From the NCBI GenBank assembly GCA_023249305.1, contig JAHFCU010000003.1:1-64000 (forward strand): a stretch of DNA of 64,000 nt. Reading direction: 5' to 3'. Below are positions 8,742 through 19,296 of this stretch, piece after piece. This DNA is from Gemmatimonadota bacterium (GTDB lineage: Bacteria; Gemmatimonadota; Gemmatimonadetes; Gemmatimonadales; Gemmatimonadaceae). Numbering within the stretch: position 1 is the stretch's first letter; every line of letters begins with the position of its first letter. The notes under the pieces were generated by a model. That model saw nothing but the letters and a program-made list of their open reading frames with translations, was not told the origin of the DNA and did not search any database. A program made the position numbers and the translations under genes.

Positions 8742-9755
8742 GTGTCACGACTAATCTCCCTTCTCACCTGCACGCGAAATCCAGACCCGGTGCTCTTCGA
8801 CCGCCTCGTGACCGGAGTCGAGGCGCTGACCGTCCCGGCAGGATGGGAGCGTGAGTGGATCATCGTCGACCATCGTAGTACATCGCCGCTACCTGGTCGA
8901 CCGGCAACGGCGACGGCGGTCTCGCGGTCACCGTGGATTCGAATTGTCCGGGAAGACGTTGCGCCGGGCGTAGCCGGCGCACGGGCCCGCTCCATTGAAG
9001 AAGCGGCCGGTGAGGTCGTCGTCGTTTTCGACGACGATTGCGTGCCAGAGCCGGACTACCTGATCGCCGCAACGCATCTGCTCTCGGAATATCCTGAGGT
9101 GCACTGCTGGGGGCCGGGTCGTGTCACCCTTGATTTGCTGGGGCAAGCTTCGCCGGACTGGTTCGATGCCGGATGGCGCAGGACCTTTTTTCAGGAGCGC
9201 ACGGCCACCGACACGTCGTGGTCGCGCGTGCGCGGGTGGGCTGCCTGCTATGCGAGCGGAGTTGGGATGGTGTTGACATCAGCACCGGCGCGCGAGTACG
9301 CGAGACGCGTCCGTGACGGGCGGTACGCGGCCACCACTCACAGCTCTGCCACAGTCGTGTGCGGCGAGGATGCGCAGATGCTATGGACCGCCGTGCTGCT
9401 GGGAGGTGCAGCGGGAATGAGCCCCACGCTAGCGCTGAGGCACGCGGTGCGCGTCGGACGGCTCGACATCGGCTACCTCGGCCGCCTCTCGTTCGGTTTG
9501 CGGGACTCGGTGCTTCCCTGTCAGGTAGAGGTCTTTGGGGCGGGCTCCCGAAACCTGCCGGGCCGGGCGCGGGCCGTGAGGCAGGAGATCGGCCCGCTGT
9601 TGCGAGGGATCCTGAAGCTCCGAGGCGCAAGGCATGTACACGGGGTGTTCGAGCTCGCATCCGCACTCGGGGGACTCACCGCTGCCTGGCGGGTGCACGA
9701 ACGCCCGGAGCCATGGTGGCTTCGGGCGTTGATCGCGCTCTTCAGGGTGCGCTAG
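8742..9755 (+). CDS. Family 2 glycosyltransferase
   Basis: A 337-residue GT-A-fold glycosyltransferase. The N-terminal strand ISLLTCTRNPD, the conserved GVAGARARSIEEA helix and the metal/nucleotide-sugar site FDDDCVPEPDYL (D97-D99) are typical of GT2 enzymes. A possible acceptor-side acidic motif is VVCGEDAQML near residue 208. There is no transmembrane anchor except a weak hydrophobic C-terminus (WWLRALIALF), so it may bind the membrane peripherally. It is read from GTG 8742 and ends 5 bases before the convergent sucB stop. It interrupts the lpdA-sucB pair on the opposite strand, so it is probably functionally unrelated to them. Confidence 0.82.
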   Translation: MSRLISLLTCTRNPDPVLFDRLVTGVEALTVPAGWEREWIIVDHRSTSPLPGRPATATAVSRSPWIRIVREDVAPGVAGARARSIEEAAGEVVVVFDDDCVPEPDYLIAATHLLSEYPEVHCWGPGRVTLDLLGQASPDWFDAGWRRTFFQERTATDTSWSRVRGWAACYASGVGMVLTSAPAREYARRVRDGRYAATTHSSATVVCGEDAQMLWTAVLLGGAAGMSPTLALRHAVRVGRLDIGYLGRLSFGLRDSVLPCQVEVFGAGSRNLPGRARAVRQEIGPLLRGILKLRGARHVHGVFELASALGGLTAAWRVHERPEPWWLRALIALFRVR

Positions 9756-9760
9756 ACCAC

Positions 9761-10996
9761 TCACTCAATTAGCATCGACGCCGGATCTTCCATCAGTTCC
9801 TTGACCTTCACGAGGAAGAGCACGGCCTGCTGTCCGTCAATGACGCGGTGGTCGTACGACAGCGCGATGTACATCATCGGGCGGATCTCGACCTTTCCGC
9901 TGACCGCGACGGGGCGATCCTGCGTCTTATGCAGCCCGAGAATGGCCACCTGCGGGAAGTTGATGATCGGGGTCGAGAGCAACGAGCCGAAGACGCCACC
10001 GTTGGTGACGGTGAATGAGCCGCCGGTGAGATCTTCCATCGTCAGCTTGCCGTCGCGCGCCGTCTTCGCGAGCGCGGCGATGTCGCGCTGAAGGTCAAGA
10101 ATGCCCTTGCGGTCGGCGTCCTTCACGTTCGGCACGACGAGGCCTGCGTCACTGGCCACGGCGATGCCAAGGTTTACGTAGTGCTTGTAGAGGATAGCGT
10201 CGCCGTCTACCTGCGCGTTCACGGTGGGGAACGCCCTGAGCGCGAGGCACGCCGCCTTCGCGAAGAACGGCATGAAACTGAGCTTCAGGCCGTGCTCTTT
10301 CTCCACGCGCTCCTTCGTGCGCTCACGGAGCGCGGTGATCGCGCTCATGTCGATCTCGTTGAACGTCGTCAGGTGCGCCGTCGCGTGCTGGGCCTGGAGC
10401 AGGTTCTCGGCGATGCGCTTGCGCCGCGTGCTCATCGTCTCACGCGTTTCGCGCACGCCGGGAGCCGTGGCGGATGGCGAGCGGTCGGCTGCAGAACCAG
10501 CGGGCGGGGGCGCGACCGGCGCAGACGCAGGCGGGGTCGCGGTCGGTGCGCTCATTGCGACGATGACGTCAGGCGTGCTGACGACGCCACCGCGGCCGGT
10601 CCCTGTCACCTTGGACAGATCCATCCCCAACTCGGCGGCGAGGCGCATCGCACTTGGCGCCGCACGGACTTCGGCGGCGGTCGCCGCGGACGCCGGAGCG
10701 AACGCCGGCGCAGCAACGGCCGGTGCAGCCACGACCGCCACTGCCGCCGCCTCGGTTGCAACGCCGCTCTCATCCACGTCGCCGAGCAACTCGTTCACCT
10801 TGACGACGTCGCCCTCAAGCTTTGACCGGCGCGCGAGCACACCGCCCGCCATCGCCGGCACCTCGACGGTGATCTTGTCCGTCTCGAGTTCGATGAGCGT
10901 GTCCCCGATGTTAACGGCCTCACCCTCGCGCTTGAGCCAGCGCGAGATCGTGGCTTCGGTGATGGACTCGCCGAGGGGAGGGACGCGGATTTGCAT
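9761..10996 (-). CDS. sucB: Dihydrolipoamide succinyltransferase (E2 of 2-oxoglutarate dehydrogenase)
   Basis: A 411-residue E2 core protein. The N-terminal lipoyl domain (residues 1-77) carries the lipoylated K41 in ETDKITVEVPA. An Ala/Pro-rich linker leads to the E3-binding domain (about 113-150, PSAMRLAAELGMDLSKV), a second Ala/Pro linker follows, and the catalytic acyltransferase domain ends with H383 and D387 in SYDHRVIDGQQA. The ETDKITVEVPA motif and single lipoyl domain fit the succinyl form rather than the acetyl form. Reading frames extend upstream to 11272, but the lipoyl domain begins at ATG 10996, so that start is used. E1 (sucA) is not in the window. Confidence 0.93.
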   Translation of the reverse strand: MQIRVPPLGESITEATISRWLKREGEAVNIGDTLIELETDKITVEVPAMAGGVLARRSKLEGDVVKVNELLGDVDESGVATEAAAVAVVAAPAVAAPAFAPASAATAAEVRAAPSAMRLAAELGMDLSKVTGTGRGGVVSTPDVIVAMSAPTATPPASAPVAPPPAGSAADRSPSATAPGVRETRETMSTRRKRIAENLLQAQHATAHLTTFNEIDMSAITALRERTKERVEKEHGLKLSFMPFFAKAACLALRAFPTVNAQVDGDAILYKHYVNLGIAVASDAGLVVPNVKDADRKGILDLQRDIAALAKTARDGKLTMEDLTGGSFTVTNGGVFGSLLSTPIINFPQVAILGLHKTQDRPVAVSGKVEIRPMMYIALSYDHRVIDGQQAVLFLVKVKELMEDPASMLIE

Positions 10997-11005
10997 GCGA
11001 CAAGA

Positions 11006-11033
11006 TAGACGGTGGACGGTAGACGGCAGATGG
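11006..11033 (+). repeat. Heptamer repeat arm 1 (four units)
   Basis: Four contiguous heptamers TAGACGG, TGGACGG, TAGACGG and CAGATGG lie just upstream of the sucB start codon. They would be transcribed in the sucB leader as the reverse complement. Confidence 0.7.
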
Positions 11034-11119
11034 TAAATCGGCCGGGCCGAAATCGCTCTGCAAGCTAATATATTCGAACACGAACGGCGGCATCGATCTT
11101 GCGCTCGTTCAGTCGTCGA

Positions 11120-11145
11120 CCATCCACCGTCTGCCATCTGCCGTC
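11120..11145 (-). repeat. Heptamer repeat arm 2 (inverted copy)
   Basis: Read on the minus strand this arm is GACGG, CAGATGG, CAGACGG and TGGATGG, the same heptamer family as arm 1 in opposite orientation. It ends 2 bases before the GTG start of the oxidoreductase. The 12-base block CCATCTGCCGTC at 11134-11145 is an exact inverted match to 11022-11033. Confidence 0.7.
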
Positions 11146-11147
11146 TT

Positions 11148-12188
11148 GTGCGCGCCCTCACGATCTCCGCCACTGGTTCGCTCGACTGCGTCGAGTTTCG
11201 AAAGGACATCGTGCCGCCCACGCTTCCTGCGTCGGGGCACGTGCGAGTGCGCCTCCGCGCGGCGCCGCTCAATCACCTCGACTTGTGGACGATTCGCGGC
11301 TTGCCCGGCGTCAGCATCACACCGCCCTGGGTGATCGGCGCCGATGGCACGGGCGTCATTGCCGACGTCTCCGCCGACGTGATATCGCTGCACCGCGGCG
11401 ACCGCGTGGTGGTGAATCCCGGCCTCTCGTGCCGCCAGTGCGAATACTGCCGTGCCGGCGAGCACCCGCTGTGCGTGAGGTTCCGGGTCCTCGGCGAACA
11501 CGTGCCCGGGACGTTCGCGGACGAACTCGTCGTGCCGGCCACCAATGTGCGGCCGATTCCCGAGAGCGTGTCGGACACCGATGCCTCGGCCTTCGGGCTC
11601 GCGGCGATGACTGCGTGGCGGATGCTGGTGACGCGTGCGCAGGTGAAGGCCAGTGACGAAGTGCTGATCTGGGGCATCGGCGGAGGCGTGGCGCAAGCGG
11701 CGTTGCTGATCGCGAAGGCGCGCGGCGCGCGCGTGTGGGTTACGTCGGGATCAGACGCCAAGCTTGAACGCGCTCGCGCCATGGGGGCCGACGAGTTGAT
11801 CAACCACACGGGCGTTGACGTAGGCCGCGAGGTGCGTGCGCGCACGGGCAAGCGTGGCGTCAACGTGATCGTGGACAGCATTGGCGCGGCCACGTGGGAG
11901 CAGTCGCTGGGCGCGCTCGGCCGTGGGGGGCGCCTGGTCACGTGCGGTGGCACCTCGGGGCCTGCGTTGCAGACGGACGTGCGACGTCTGTTCTGGAATC
12001 AGTGGACGATCATGGGTTCGACGATGGGGAGCGACGCCGATTTCGATGCCATCGTCGGCGAGCTCGTGGCGGGCCGCCTGTCCCTGCCGGTTGATTCGGC
12101 GTTCCCGCTCGAGCACGGCCGCGATGCGCTCGCTCGCCTGCAGTCGGGAGCGCAGTTCGGCAAGATCGTTCTGCAGATTGGGGCGTGA
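11148..12188 (+). CDS. Zinc-type alcohol dehydrogenase/quinone oxidoreductase-like (MDR family)
   Basis: A 346-residue medium-chain dehydrogenase/reductase. The structural zinc lobe is intact (C95, C98, C101, C109 in SCRQCEYCRAGEHPLC), but the usual catalytic-zinc cysteine near residue 42 is replaced (PLNHLDLW, with Asn42), as in quinone-oxidoreductase-like members of this superfamily. The nucleotide-binding motif is GIGGGVAQAALLIAKARGA. It probably reduces a carbonyl or quinone substrate with NAD(P)H; the substrate is unknown. GTG 11148 is the only start that keeps the whole N-terminal fold. It ends overlapping the following zinc-ribbon gene (TGATG). Confidence 0.83.
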   Translation: MRALTISATGSLDCVEFRKDIVPPTLPASGHVRVRLRAAPLNHLDLWTIRGLPGVSITPPWVIGADGTGVIADVSADVISLHRGDRVVVNPGLSCRQCEYCRAGEHPLCVRFRVLGEHVPGTFADELVVPATNVRPIPESVSDTDASAFGLAAMTAWRMLVTRAQVKASDEVLIWGIGGGVAQAALLIAKARGARVWVTSGSDAKLERARAMGADELINHTGVDVGREVRARTGKRGVNVIVDSIGAATWEQSLGALGRGGRLVTCGGTSGPALQTDVRRLFWNQWTIMGSTMGSDADFDAIVGELVAGRLSLPVDSAFPLEHGRDALARLQSGAQFGKIVLQIGA

Positions 12189-12421
12189 TGACGCCCGGCC
12201 GCGAGCGCGTCCCATTCACCGAGGACGAGCAGCGTGCGCTGCGCGAGTCGTTCGCCGCGGGTCGCGCGGTGCGCTGTCCGCGTTGCGATGTCGTGATGTC
12301 GGCGCGACCCGTCGGCGGCGGGAGCTTCGGATTGGGCTACGCGCGGCGGCGGGAGTGGTTGATCTGTCCACGGTGCCGGCGCTCCGTGCTTTTTGACGTT
12401 CGTCGCGGGACACGCAACTAG
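12188..12421 (+). CDS. Small zinc-ribbon protein
   Basis: A 77-residue protein with two CPRC knuckles (one near residue 31, the other near residue 59), an arrangement that should bind one zinc ion. Between them is a Gly/Arg-rich loop, and an acidic N-terminal helix (FTEDEQRALRESFAAG) precedes them. The ATG overlaps the stop codon of the upstream oxidoreductase, implying co-translation. No family function can be given; zinc ribbons of this size often bind nucleic acid or protein partners. Confidence 0.68.
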   Translation: MTPGRERVPFTEDEQRALRESFAAGRAVRCPRCDVVMSARPVGGGSFGLGYARRREWLICPRCRRSVLFDVRRGTRN

Positions 12422-12523
12422 CCCGCGCGTTACGATCGCGAATGGGCGCGCGATATGCCGCGAGACCGGGCGAAACCACTCGTGGTGTCTGGAAGTCTTA
12501 ACTAAGACCCTTCAGAGACGCAG

Positions 12524-13684
12524 ATGCGATTCCATGTCCCGATGCTATTGCTGGTGGCCCTGCCCGTCACGGCGCAGGAGCCCGCGGGTGCGCCGAAGCC
12601 GCGCCTCGAACTCGCCGACAGTGTGCGCCGCGAAGCGCCGCCGAGTGCGCGGCCAACGCCCGTTCCGGTGCCGGTTCGCGACACCGGCGTCGCGGCGGTG
12701 CGTGCGCTCATACGCAACTCATTCGTGCGCCAACAGACGCTGTACGGCATCGTGCTGTACGGACCCTCGTTCGCTCTCACGATCGCGCACGAGCCCGTTC
12801 CTGCCACGGCCGCGTATCTAGTGATGGCGGGCGGGAGCTTCTTCGCCGCCGCCGAACTGGCGCGCGACCTCCGCATCACCGACGGCATGCAGACACTCGC
12901 CACGCACGCTCCCTGGCAAGGCGGCGCGATCGGCGCCGCGCTGCAGTACGCGATGACAGGAAAGAACGATCTCGCCGCCGGCGTGTTCTTCGGTTCCATG
13001 CTGGGAACAGCTGGTGCGCTCACACTGGGGCAACGGCTGACGAGCGGTGCCGCCATGGCATCGGTATTCGGCGCCGACGTGGCGGCTGGACTCGCGATGG
13101 GAACCATGTACGCGTTCGACGCCAACTATGGCGGGACGCGCACGCGAGCGGCGGTCGGAGCAGGTGCGGCTCTGGCCGGGATGCAACTTGGCGCGATGTA
13201 CGCCACGTATGCTCGGTACAACGTCACTGAAGGCGACGTGTTTGCGCTCACGACATCGTCGCTGATTGGTGGCGCGGCGGCGGGGTCGTTCGTCGCGAAT
13301 GGTCATCCGGGGCACAAGACGAGTACGCTCGCCATGCTCGGCGGATTCGTGGGGGGCCTGGTAGCCGGCGATCGACTGCTCGTGCGCCGCATCGATCACT
13401 CGCCCGGAGAAGGGGCGCTGGTGGGGATGGCGGGCGTTGCCGGAGCGCTGATGGGAGGAGGCGTAGCCGTGCTCGTTGGTTCGAGCGCGCGATTCAATGC
13501 GGCGACCGCCGCGCTGGGCGCGGCAGGCGCGGCCGGCGGAGTCTGGATGGCCGAGCGATGGATGGGCACTCGACCGGACGCCGGTCGGCGAATCAGCGAG
13601 CGTCTCACCGTGACGCCGCAGGCGCTGGCGTTGGCAGCGGCCCGCGTTCCGGGCAACCACTCGCTCGTGCGGTTCGCGTTCTAG
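12524..13684 (+). CDS. Gly/Ala-rich membrane protein of unknown function
   Basis: The 386-residue product begins with a signal peptide (MRFHVPMLLLVALPVTAQ) and a Pro-rich linker (residues 19-50). The rest is a chain of about ten moderately hydrophobic Gly/Ala-rich segments with repeated small-residue patterns (GGAIGAALQYAM, GGFVGGLVAGDRL, GALMGGGVAVLVG, GAAGAAGGVWMAE). These look like closely packed membrane helices of glycine-zipper type. The end, HSLVRFAF, finishes with an aromatic residue, which also leaves open an outer-membrane location. I do not recognise the family. Confidence 0.6.
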   Translation: MRFHVPMLLLVALPVTAQEPAGAPKPRLELADSVRREAPPSARPTPVPVPVRDTGVAAVRALIRNSFVRQQTLYGIVLYGPSFALTIAHEPVPATAAYLVMAGGSFFAAAELARDLRITDGMQTLATHAPWQGGAIGAALQYAMTGKNDLAAGVFFGSMLGTAGALTLGQRLTSGAAMASVFGADVAAGLAMGTMYAFDANYGGTRTRAAVGAGAALAGMQLGAMYATYARYNVTEGDVFALTTSSLIGGAAAGSFVANGHPGHKTSTLAMLGGFVGGLVAGDRLLVRRIDHSPGEGALVGMAGVAGALMGGGVAVLVGSSARFNAATAALGAAGAAGGVWMAERWMGTRPDAGRRISERLTVTPQALALAAARVPGNHSLVRFAF

Positions 13685-13718
13685 TAGATTACGGGGACCC
13701 TTTTCGAGTCCCTCCGTC

Positions 13719-14474
13719 GTGAACTTCCTCGATCGCCTCCAGGAAAGCTTCTCCCAGTTCTGGGAGTACATCCCGGCGCTCTTTGGCGCGGCTGTCGTGC
13801 TGCTGGCCGGCTACCTGCTGGCCAAGCTCGTGCAGAAAGGCGCCGCGCGTGCCCTGCGCCGCCTCCACCTCAATGACGTGCTGAAGAAGGGTGGCGTCGT
13901 GCCGCTTGATCGCGTCGGCGCGCACCTAAATCCCACGTTGGCGGTCGCCAACCTGCTGTTCTGGCTCGTGATGTTCAGCGCGATGCTACTCGCGGCCAAC
14001 GCCCTCGGCCTTGATTCGCTGGCATCGCTCTTCAGCGAGCTCGTTGGCTACATCCCGAGCGTGGTGGCGGCGATCGTCATCATCATCGTCGGCATCGTGC
14101 TTGGGGATTTCGTCGGTGGGCTCATCGGCGCCAGCACCGTCTCGCTGCACGGCGGGCCGACACTCGCACGCGTCGGCAAGGGCGGCGTGGTGTTGCTCGC
14201 GGTGTTCATGGCGCTGCAGGAACTCGGCGTGGCCACTGAGATCGTCACCACCGCGTTCGCGATCATCTTCGGCGCCATTGCGCTCGCGCTGGCGCTCTCG
14301 TTCGGGCTGGGCAATCGCGAGCTGGCCGGCGAAATCACGCGTGCGTGGTACGAGCGCTACAAGGCGGAGCGCGAAGCGATTGACCGGGAAGTGGAGGCCG
14401 AAGAAGCCGAAGTCCTCTCCGAACAGGCGTCGCCTTCGAACAGATCCGCAGCACCACCCCCGACGGGTTCGTAG
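13719..14474 (+). CDS. Small-conductance mechanosensitive-channel-like protein (conserved TM-helix repeats)
   Basis: A 251-residue integral membrane protein with four to five predicted helices (about 18-37, 74-96, 103-130, 150-165, 172-195). The paired segments with the pattern ...ALFGAAVVLLAGYLLAKLV and VAAIVIIIVGIVLGDFVGG match the conserved TM-helix repeat found in MscS-related proteins, but the cytosolic beta domain of true MscS is absent. The C-terminus (200-251) is a charged helix and a Pro/Ser tail. Role inferred: membrane-tension or envelope-stress channel component. Start GTG 13719. The next gene begins 4 bases after its stop, so the two may be co-transcribed. Confidence 0.75.
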   Translation: MNFLDRLQESFSQFWEYIPALFGAAVVLLAGYLLAKLVQKGAARALRRLHLNDVLKKGGVVPLDRVGAHLNPTLAVANLLFWLVMFSAMLLAANALGLDSLASLFSELVGYIPSVVAAIVIIIVGIVLGDFVGGLIGASTVSLHGGPTLARVGKGGVVLLAVFMALQELGVATEIVTTAFAIIFGAIALALALSFGLGNRELAGEITRAWYERYKAEREAIDREVEAEEAEVLSEQASPSNRSAAPPPTGS

Positions 14475-14477
14475 CGT

Positions 14478-15248
14478 ATGCTCGCCGCGCTCGTGCTTAC
14501 GGCGTTCCTTGCGGGAACGCCGGTCAGCGAGGACAGTCTGGCGTCTGTACGCCGTGCCGACTCGCTGCGCGTCGCCATTCTCTCCGCCGCGCGCTTCGTG
14601 CACCTCGACACCACGCAGTGCAATCCAGGTGTACTGCGCACCTTCCCCGATTCCGCGCGTGCAGCGGGCGCTCCGGGTGCCACCGACCTGTTGGCACGGC
14701 TCGAGCGACTCGTCATCGCCGAGGGCGTGGAGAATCCGATTGACACCCCGCTCGGCCATGCGCTGCTCCGCGGCGTCATCGGCTGGGAGGCGGGATTCGT
14801 ACGACCGAACTGGGATGTGCCGGATGGCGCACCCACGTTCAATTCCATCGCCGCTGGCATGGCGGGCGCATTCTGGAACCCGGACACCAAGCGCTGTGAC
14901 TCGTTTGTGCACGAAGAGCCGCAGTACGCACTGCTCCCGCCCCTCACGAACTTCACCATGCCGCGTCCGCCGCGGACGGCGCTGACGATCGGCTTTGGTG
15001 AAAAGGGACTGCTGGACATTCGCGACAAGTTCTTCGCGTCGCATCGCAGTGACACCACTGCGGTGCTCACGTACGCGCACGTCATCGCGACGGTGCTTTG
15101 GCGAGACTACGCCGTGGTCGCGGTGAACCGCCCGGCCGAACAGATGGGCGTGATGCCGCTGCGCCAAGGGGCAGGCGGTTCGACGTACGTGTTCCACCTC
15201 ACCGATGGCGAGTGGCGACTGCTGGCAATCGTGCGCACGTGGACATAG
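14478..15248 (+). CDS. Secreted protein of unknown function
   Basis: This 256-residue protein has a short signal peptide (MLAALVLTAFLAGTPVS) and otherwise mixed alpha/beta character. Two cysteines (in TTQCNPG and TKRCDSF) may form a periplasmic disulfide. Distinct segments are GHALLRGVIGWEAGFVRPNWDVPDG and a C-terminal strand pair ending STYVFHLTDGEWRLLAIVRTWT, which resembles the last strands of NTF2-like or lipocalin-like folds. No family recognised. It follows the MscS-like gene by only 3 bases and is followed by a terminator. Confidence 0.6.
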   Translation: MLAALVLTAFLAGTPVSEDSLASVRRADSLRVAILSAARFVHLDTTQCNPGVLRTFPDSARAAGAPGATDLLARLERLVIAEGVENPIDTPLGHALLRGVIGWEAGFVRPNWDVPDGAPTFNSIAAGMAGAFWNPDTKRCDSFVHEEPQYALLPPLTNFTMPRPPRTALTIGFGEKGLLDIRDKFFASHRSDTTAVLTYAHVIATVLWRDYAVVAVNRPAEQMGVMPLRQGAGGSTYVFHLTDGEWRLLAIVRTWT

Positions 15249-15304
15249 CCGGACCAATCCGGCCAGCCGAACGAGGCGTAAGCGGGAGCGTGAAGAACAG
15301 CGAG

Positions 15305-15326
15305 CGACGGGCAGAAATGCCCGTCG
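15305..15326 (+). terminator. Terminator with GAAA loop
   Basis: A perfect 9-bp stem CGACGGGCA / TGCCCGTCG with a GAAA loop is followed by TTCTTCGTTCG, the clearest T-rich terminator tail in the window. Confidence 0.8.
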
Positions 15327-15450
15327 TTCTTCGTTCGTGCAACCAGGCAAGCCCTTTGTTTCTTCGTGCCCTGAGACATCAGCGTTGTGTGCCCCGAAAA
15401 CAGAGGTCGCAAGTGGTTGTCGCACAATAAGTTATAAGTGCAATTCACTG

Positions 15451-15479
15451 TTGCTTTTCGGCAGTCTTTTCGGTAAATT
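15451..15479 (+). promoter_or_regulatory. Probable sigma-70 promoter of gyrA
   Basis: TTGCTT (15451-15456) and TAAATT (15474-15479) are separated by exactly 17 bases, inside the most AT-rich non-coding stretch of the region, 45 bases before the gyrA ATG. A clear ribosome binding site is not visible. Confidence 0.5.
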
Positions 15480-15523
15480 TCTCAATTGGTCGCTGGCCTT
15501 TTTCCACCCCCCTGGCACGGCAC

Positions 15524-18049
<2,526 letters not shown>

Positions 18050-18078
18050 CATCCCGCGCATGACGGTGCGGGACACAA

Positions 18079-18107
18079 CGAAGGGCGCCCGAACCGGGCG
18101 CCCTTCG
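18079..18107 (+). terminator. Perfect 13-bp terminator after gyrA
   Basis: CGAAGGGCGCCCG / CGGGCGCCCTTCG with an AAC loop, 29 bases after the gyrA stop. The tail is GC-rich with no T-tract. Confidence 0.75.
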
Positions 18108-18323
18108 CGCGAGCGGCCTGCCGCATGGGTGAACGCTCGACATAGACCGTCGTCAGACTGCCAGGCTGCGGTGCTGGCGTGATTCCCTAAAGTGTCATAC
18201 TATCTGCGACCATTGTCCGGATTCGTGCTGTCCGTCCGGGCGTGCCGGCGTGAAAGCCAGCCGCCCAGCGACCTCAGCGATGCTTGCGCAACCCCCGGTG
18301 CGCCACCTCAGTCGTTGCGTGGC

Positions 18324-19178
18324 ATGACTCAATCGACAGACGCAGCCCGGCCGGTAAACGTCCTCTCCGATCACGTCGCGATGAAGGTCCGTCTTCGCGA
18401 CGCGCTGCGGCCGTTTGCGCCCGTGCAGTTCGCGGCGACCGAGGACGAACTGATGCATCTGCTGCGCCGGCCGGCGCACCTCGTCGTGGTGCACGGCGTG
18501 GCGCCGTACGACGACACGCGCCTGCCCGTCCGCCTTCGGCATGGCCTGCGTGACGCCGAGGTGCCGATTGTCATCGTGACGACCTCACGAGAGCCGGCAT
18601 GGAAGTGCGGCACTGCGCTGATCGAGTCGGGGCAGGTGGAGGACATCATCTACGCTGACACCGAGCACCTCGACGCGCTCGTAGCCGCATGGGGTCAGCA
18701 TAGCGACCGGTGCCGTCGAAAGGTGGAGGCGCTGCGACTCGCGCATCAGAGCGCTCCGGAGAACCTGCACCAGTTCCTTGAGGAACTGCTGCTGAACGAC
18801 AGCGCGGACCTGTCGGTGAACGCCTGGGCGGCGAAGAAGCACGAAAATTCGCGGTTCGCGCTGCACCGGGAGCTCGCCAAGATGGGTGTCTCGCCGTCAA
18901 CCTTGGTGGACATCGCACGGGTGCTGAATGTCGTAACTCGGGTGCTGGTGCGCGGCGGCACGCGCCTGAAAGGCCGCCTGACGGCACTGCCTGACGTGCG
19001 CGCCGCCCGGCGGCTGCTCGCGCGCACCCTGGGGCTGTCCCCGAGCGACATGACGCATCTGGCCCGCGAACAGGGACCCGAGGCCGTGCGTGACCGCACG
19101 CGCAAGGCGGTGAGCGAGATGCTACAGGGCGACGAGCGGGCGCGAAGGAACTCGGGCGAGGGACGAGCGGAGGAGTAG
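18324..19178 (+). CDS. Regulator with pseudo-receiver and AraC-like helix-turn-helix domains
   Basis: The 284-residue product (ATG 18324) has an N-terminal alpha/beta domain (about residues 10-130) with receiver-like strand spacing (HLVVVHGV, PIVIVTT), but no acidic pocket or phospho-acceptor Asp at the expected place, so it is probably a pseudo-receiver. The C-terminal half resembles a degenerate AraC-type DNA-binding unit: SVNAWAAKKHENSRFALHRE as first helix-turn-helix, then GVSPSTLVDIARVLNVV and a less conserved second unit (RRLLARTLGLSPSDM). Likely a transcription factor. A GTG at 18192 in the same frame would add 44 residues without similarity, so I consider it less likely. Confidence 0.62.
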   Translation: MTQSTDAARPVNVLSDHVAMKVRLRDALRPFAPVQFAATEDELMHLLRRPAHLVVVHGVAPYDDTRLPVRLRHGLRDAEVPIVIVTTSREPAWKCGTALIESGQVEDIIYADTEHLDALVAAWGQHSDRCRRKVEALRLAHQSAPENLHQFLEELLLNDSADLSVNAWAAKKHENSRFALHRELAKMGVSPSTLVDIARVLNVVTRVLVRGGTRLKGRLTALPDVRAARRLLARTLGLSPSDMTHLAREQGPEAVRDRTRKAVSEMLQGDERARRNSGEGRAEE

Positions 19179-19296
19179 AGAGTTCGCGTGCCGAAGTTGC
19201 GGAACCCATTGCGCCAGCGCAGATTAGTCCCGATTCACCGTATCTTCCGCACACATCTGCGGCACCTTCTCCATTTATAGTTGGAGATCCGTTCAA

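Larger units (their letters stand above)
10997..11147. promoter_or_regulatory. Bidirectional promoter region sucB / oxidoreductase
   Basis: The centre of this 151-base divergent gap is AT-rich (CTAATATATTCG around 11067-11078) and nearly palindromic, so it could supply -10 elements in both directions. Each side, next to each start codon, holds heptamer repeats facing each other (see repeat entries). I see no classic ribosome binding site for either gene. Confidence 0.5.

Noticed and set aside
18192-18323. Upstream extension of the pseudo-receiver regulator from a GTG
   Set aside because: The extra 44 codons lack similarity to the rest of the protein and no ribosome binding site is visible; ATG 18324 is preferred.
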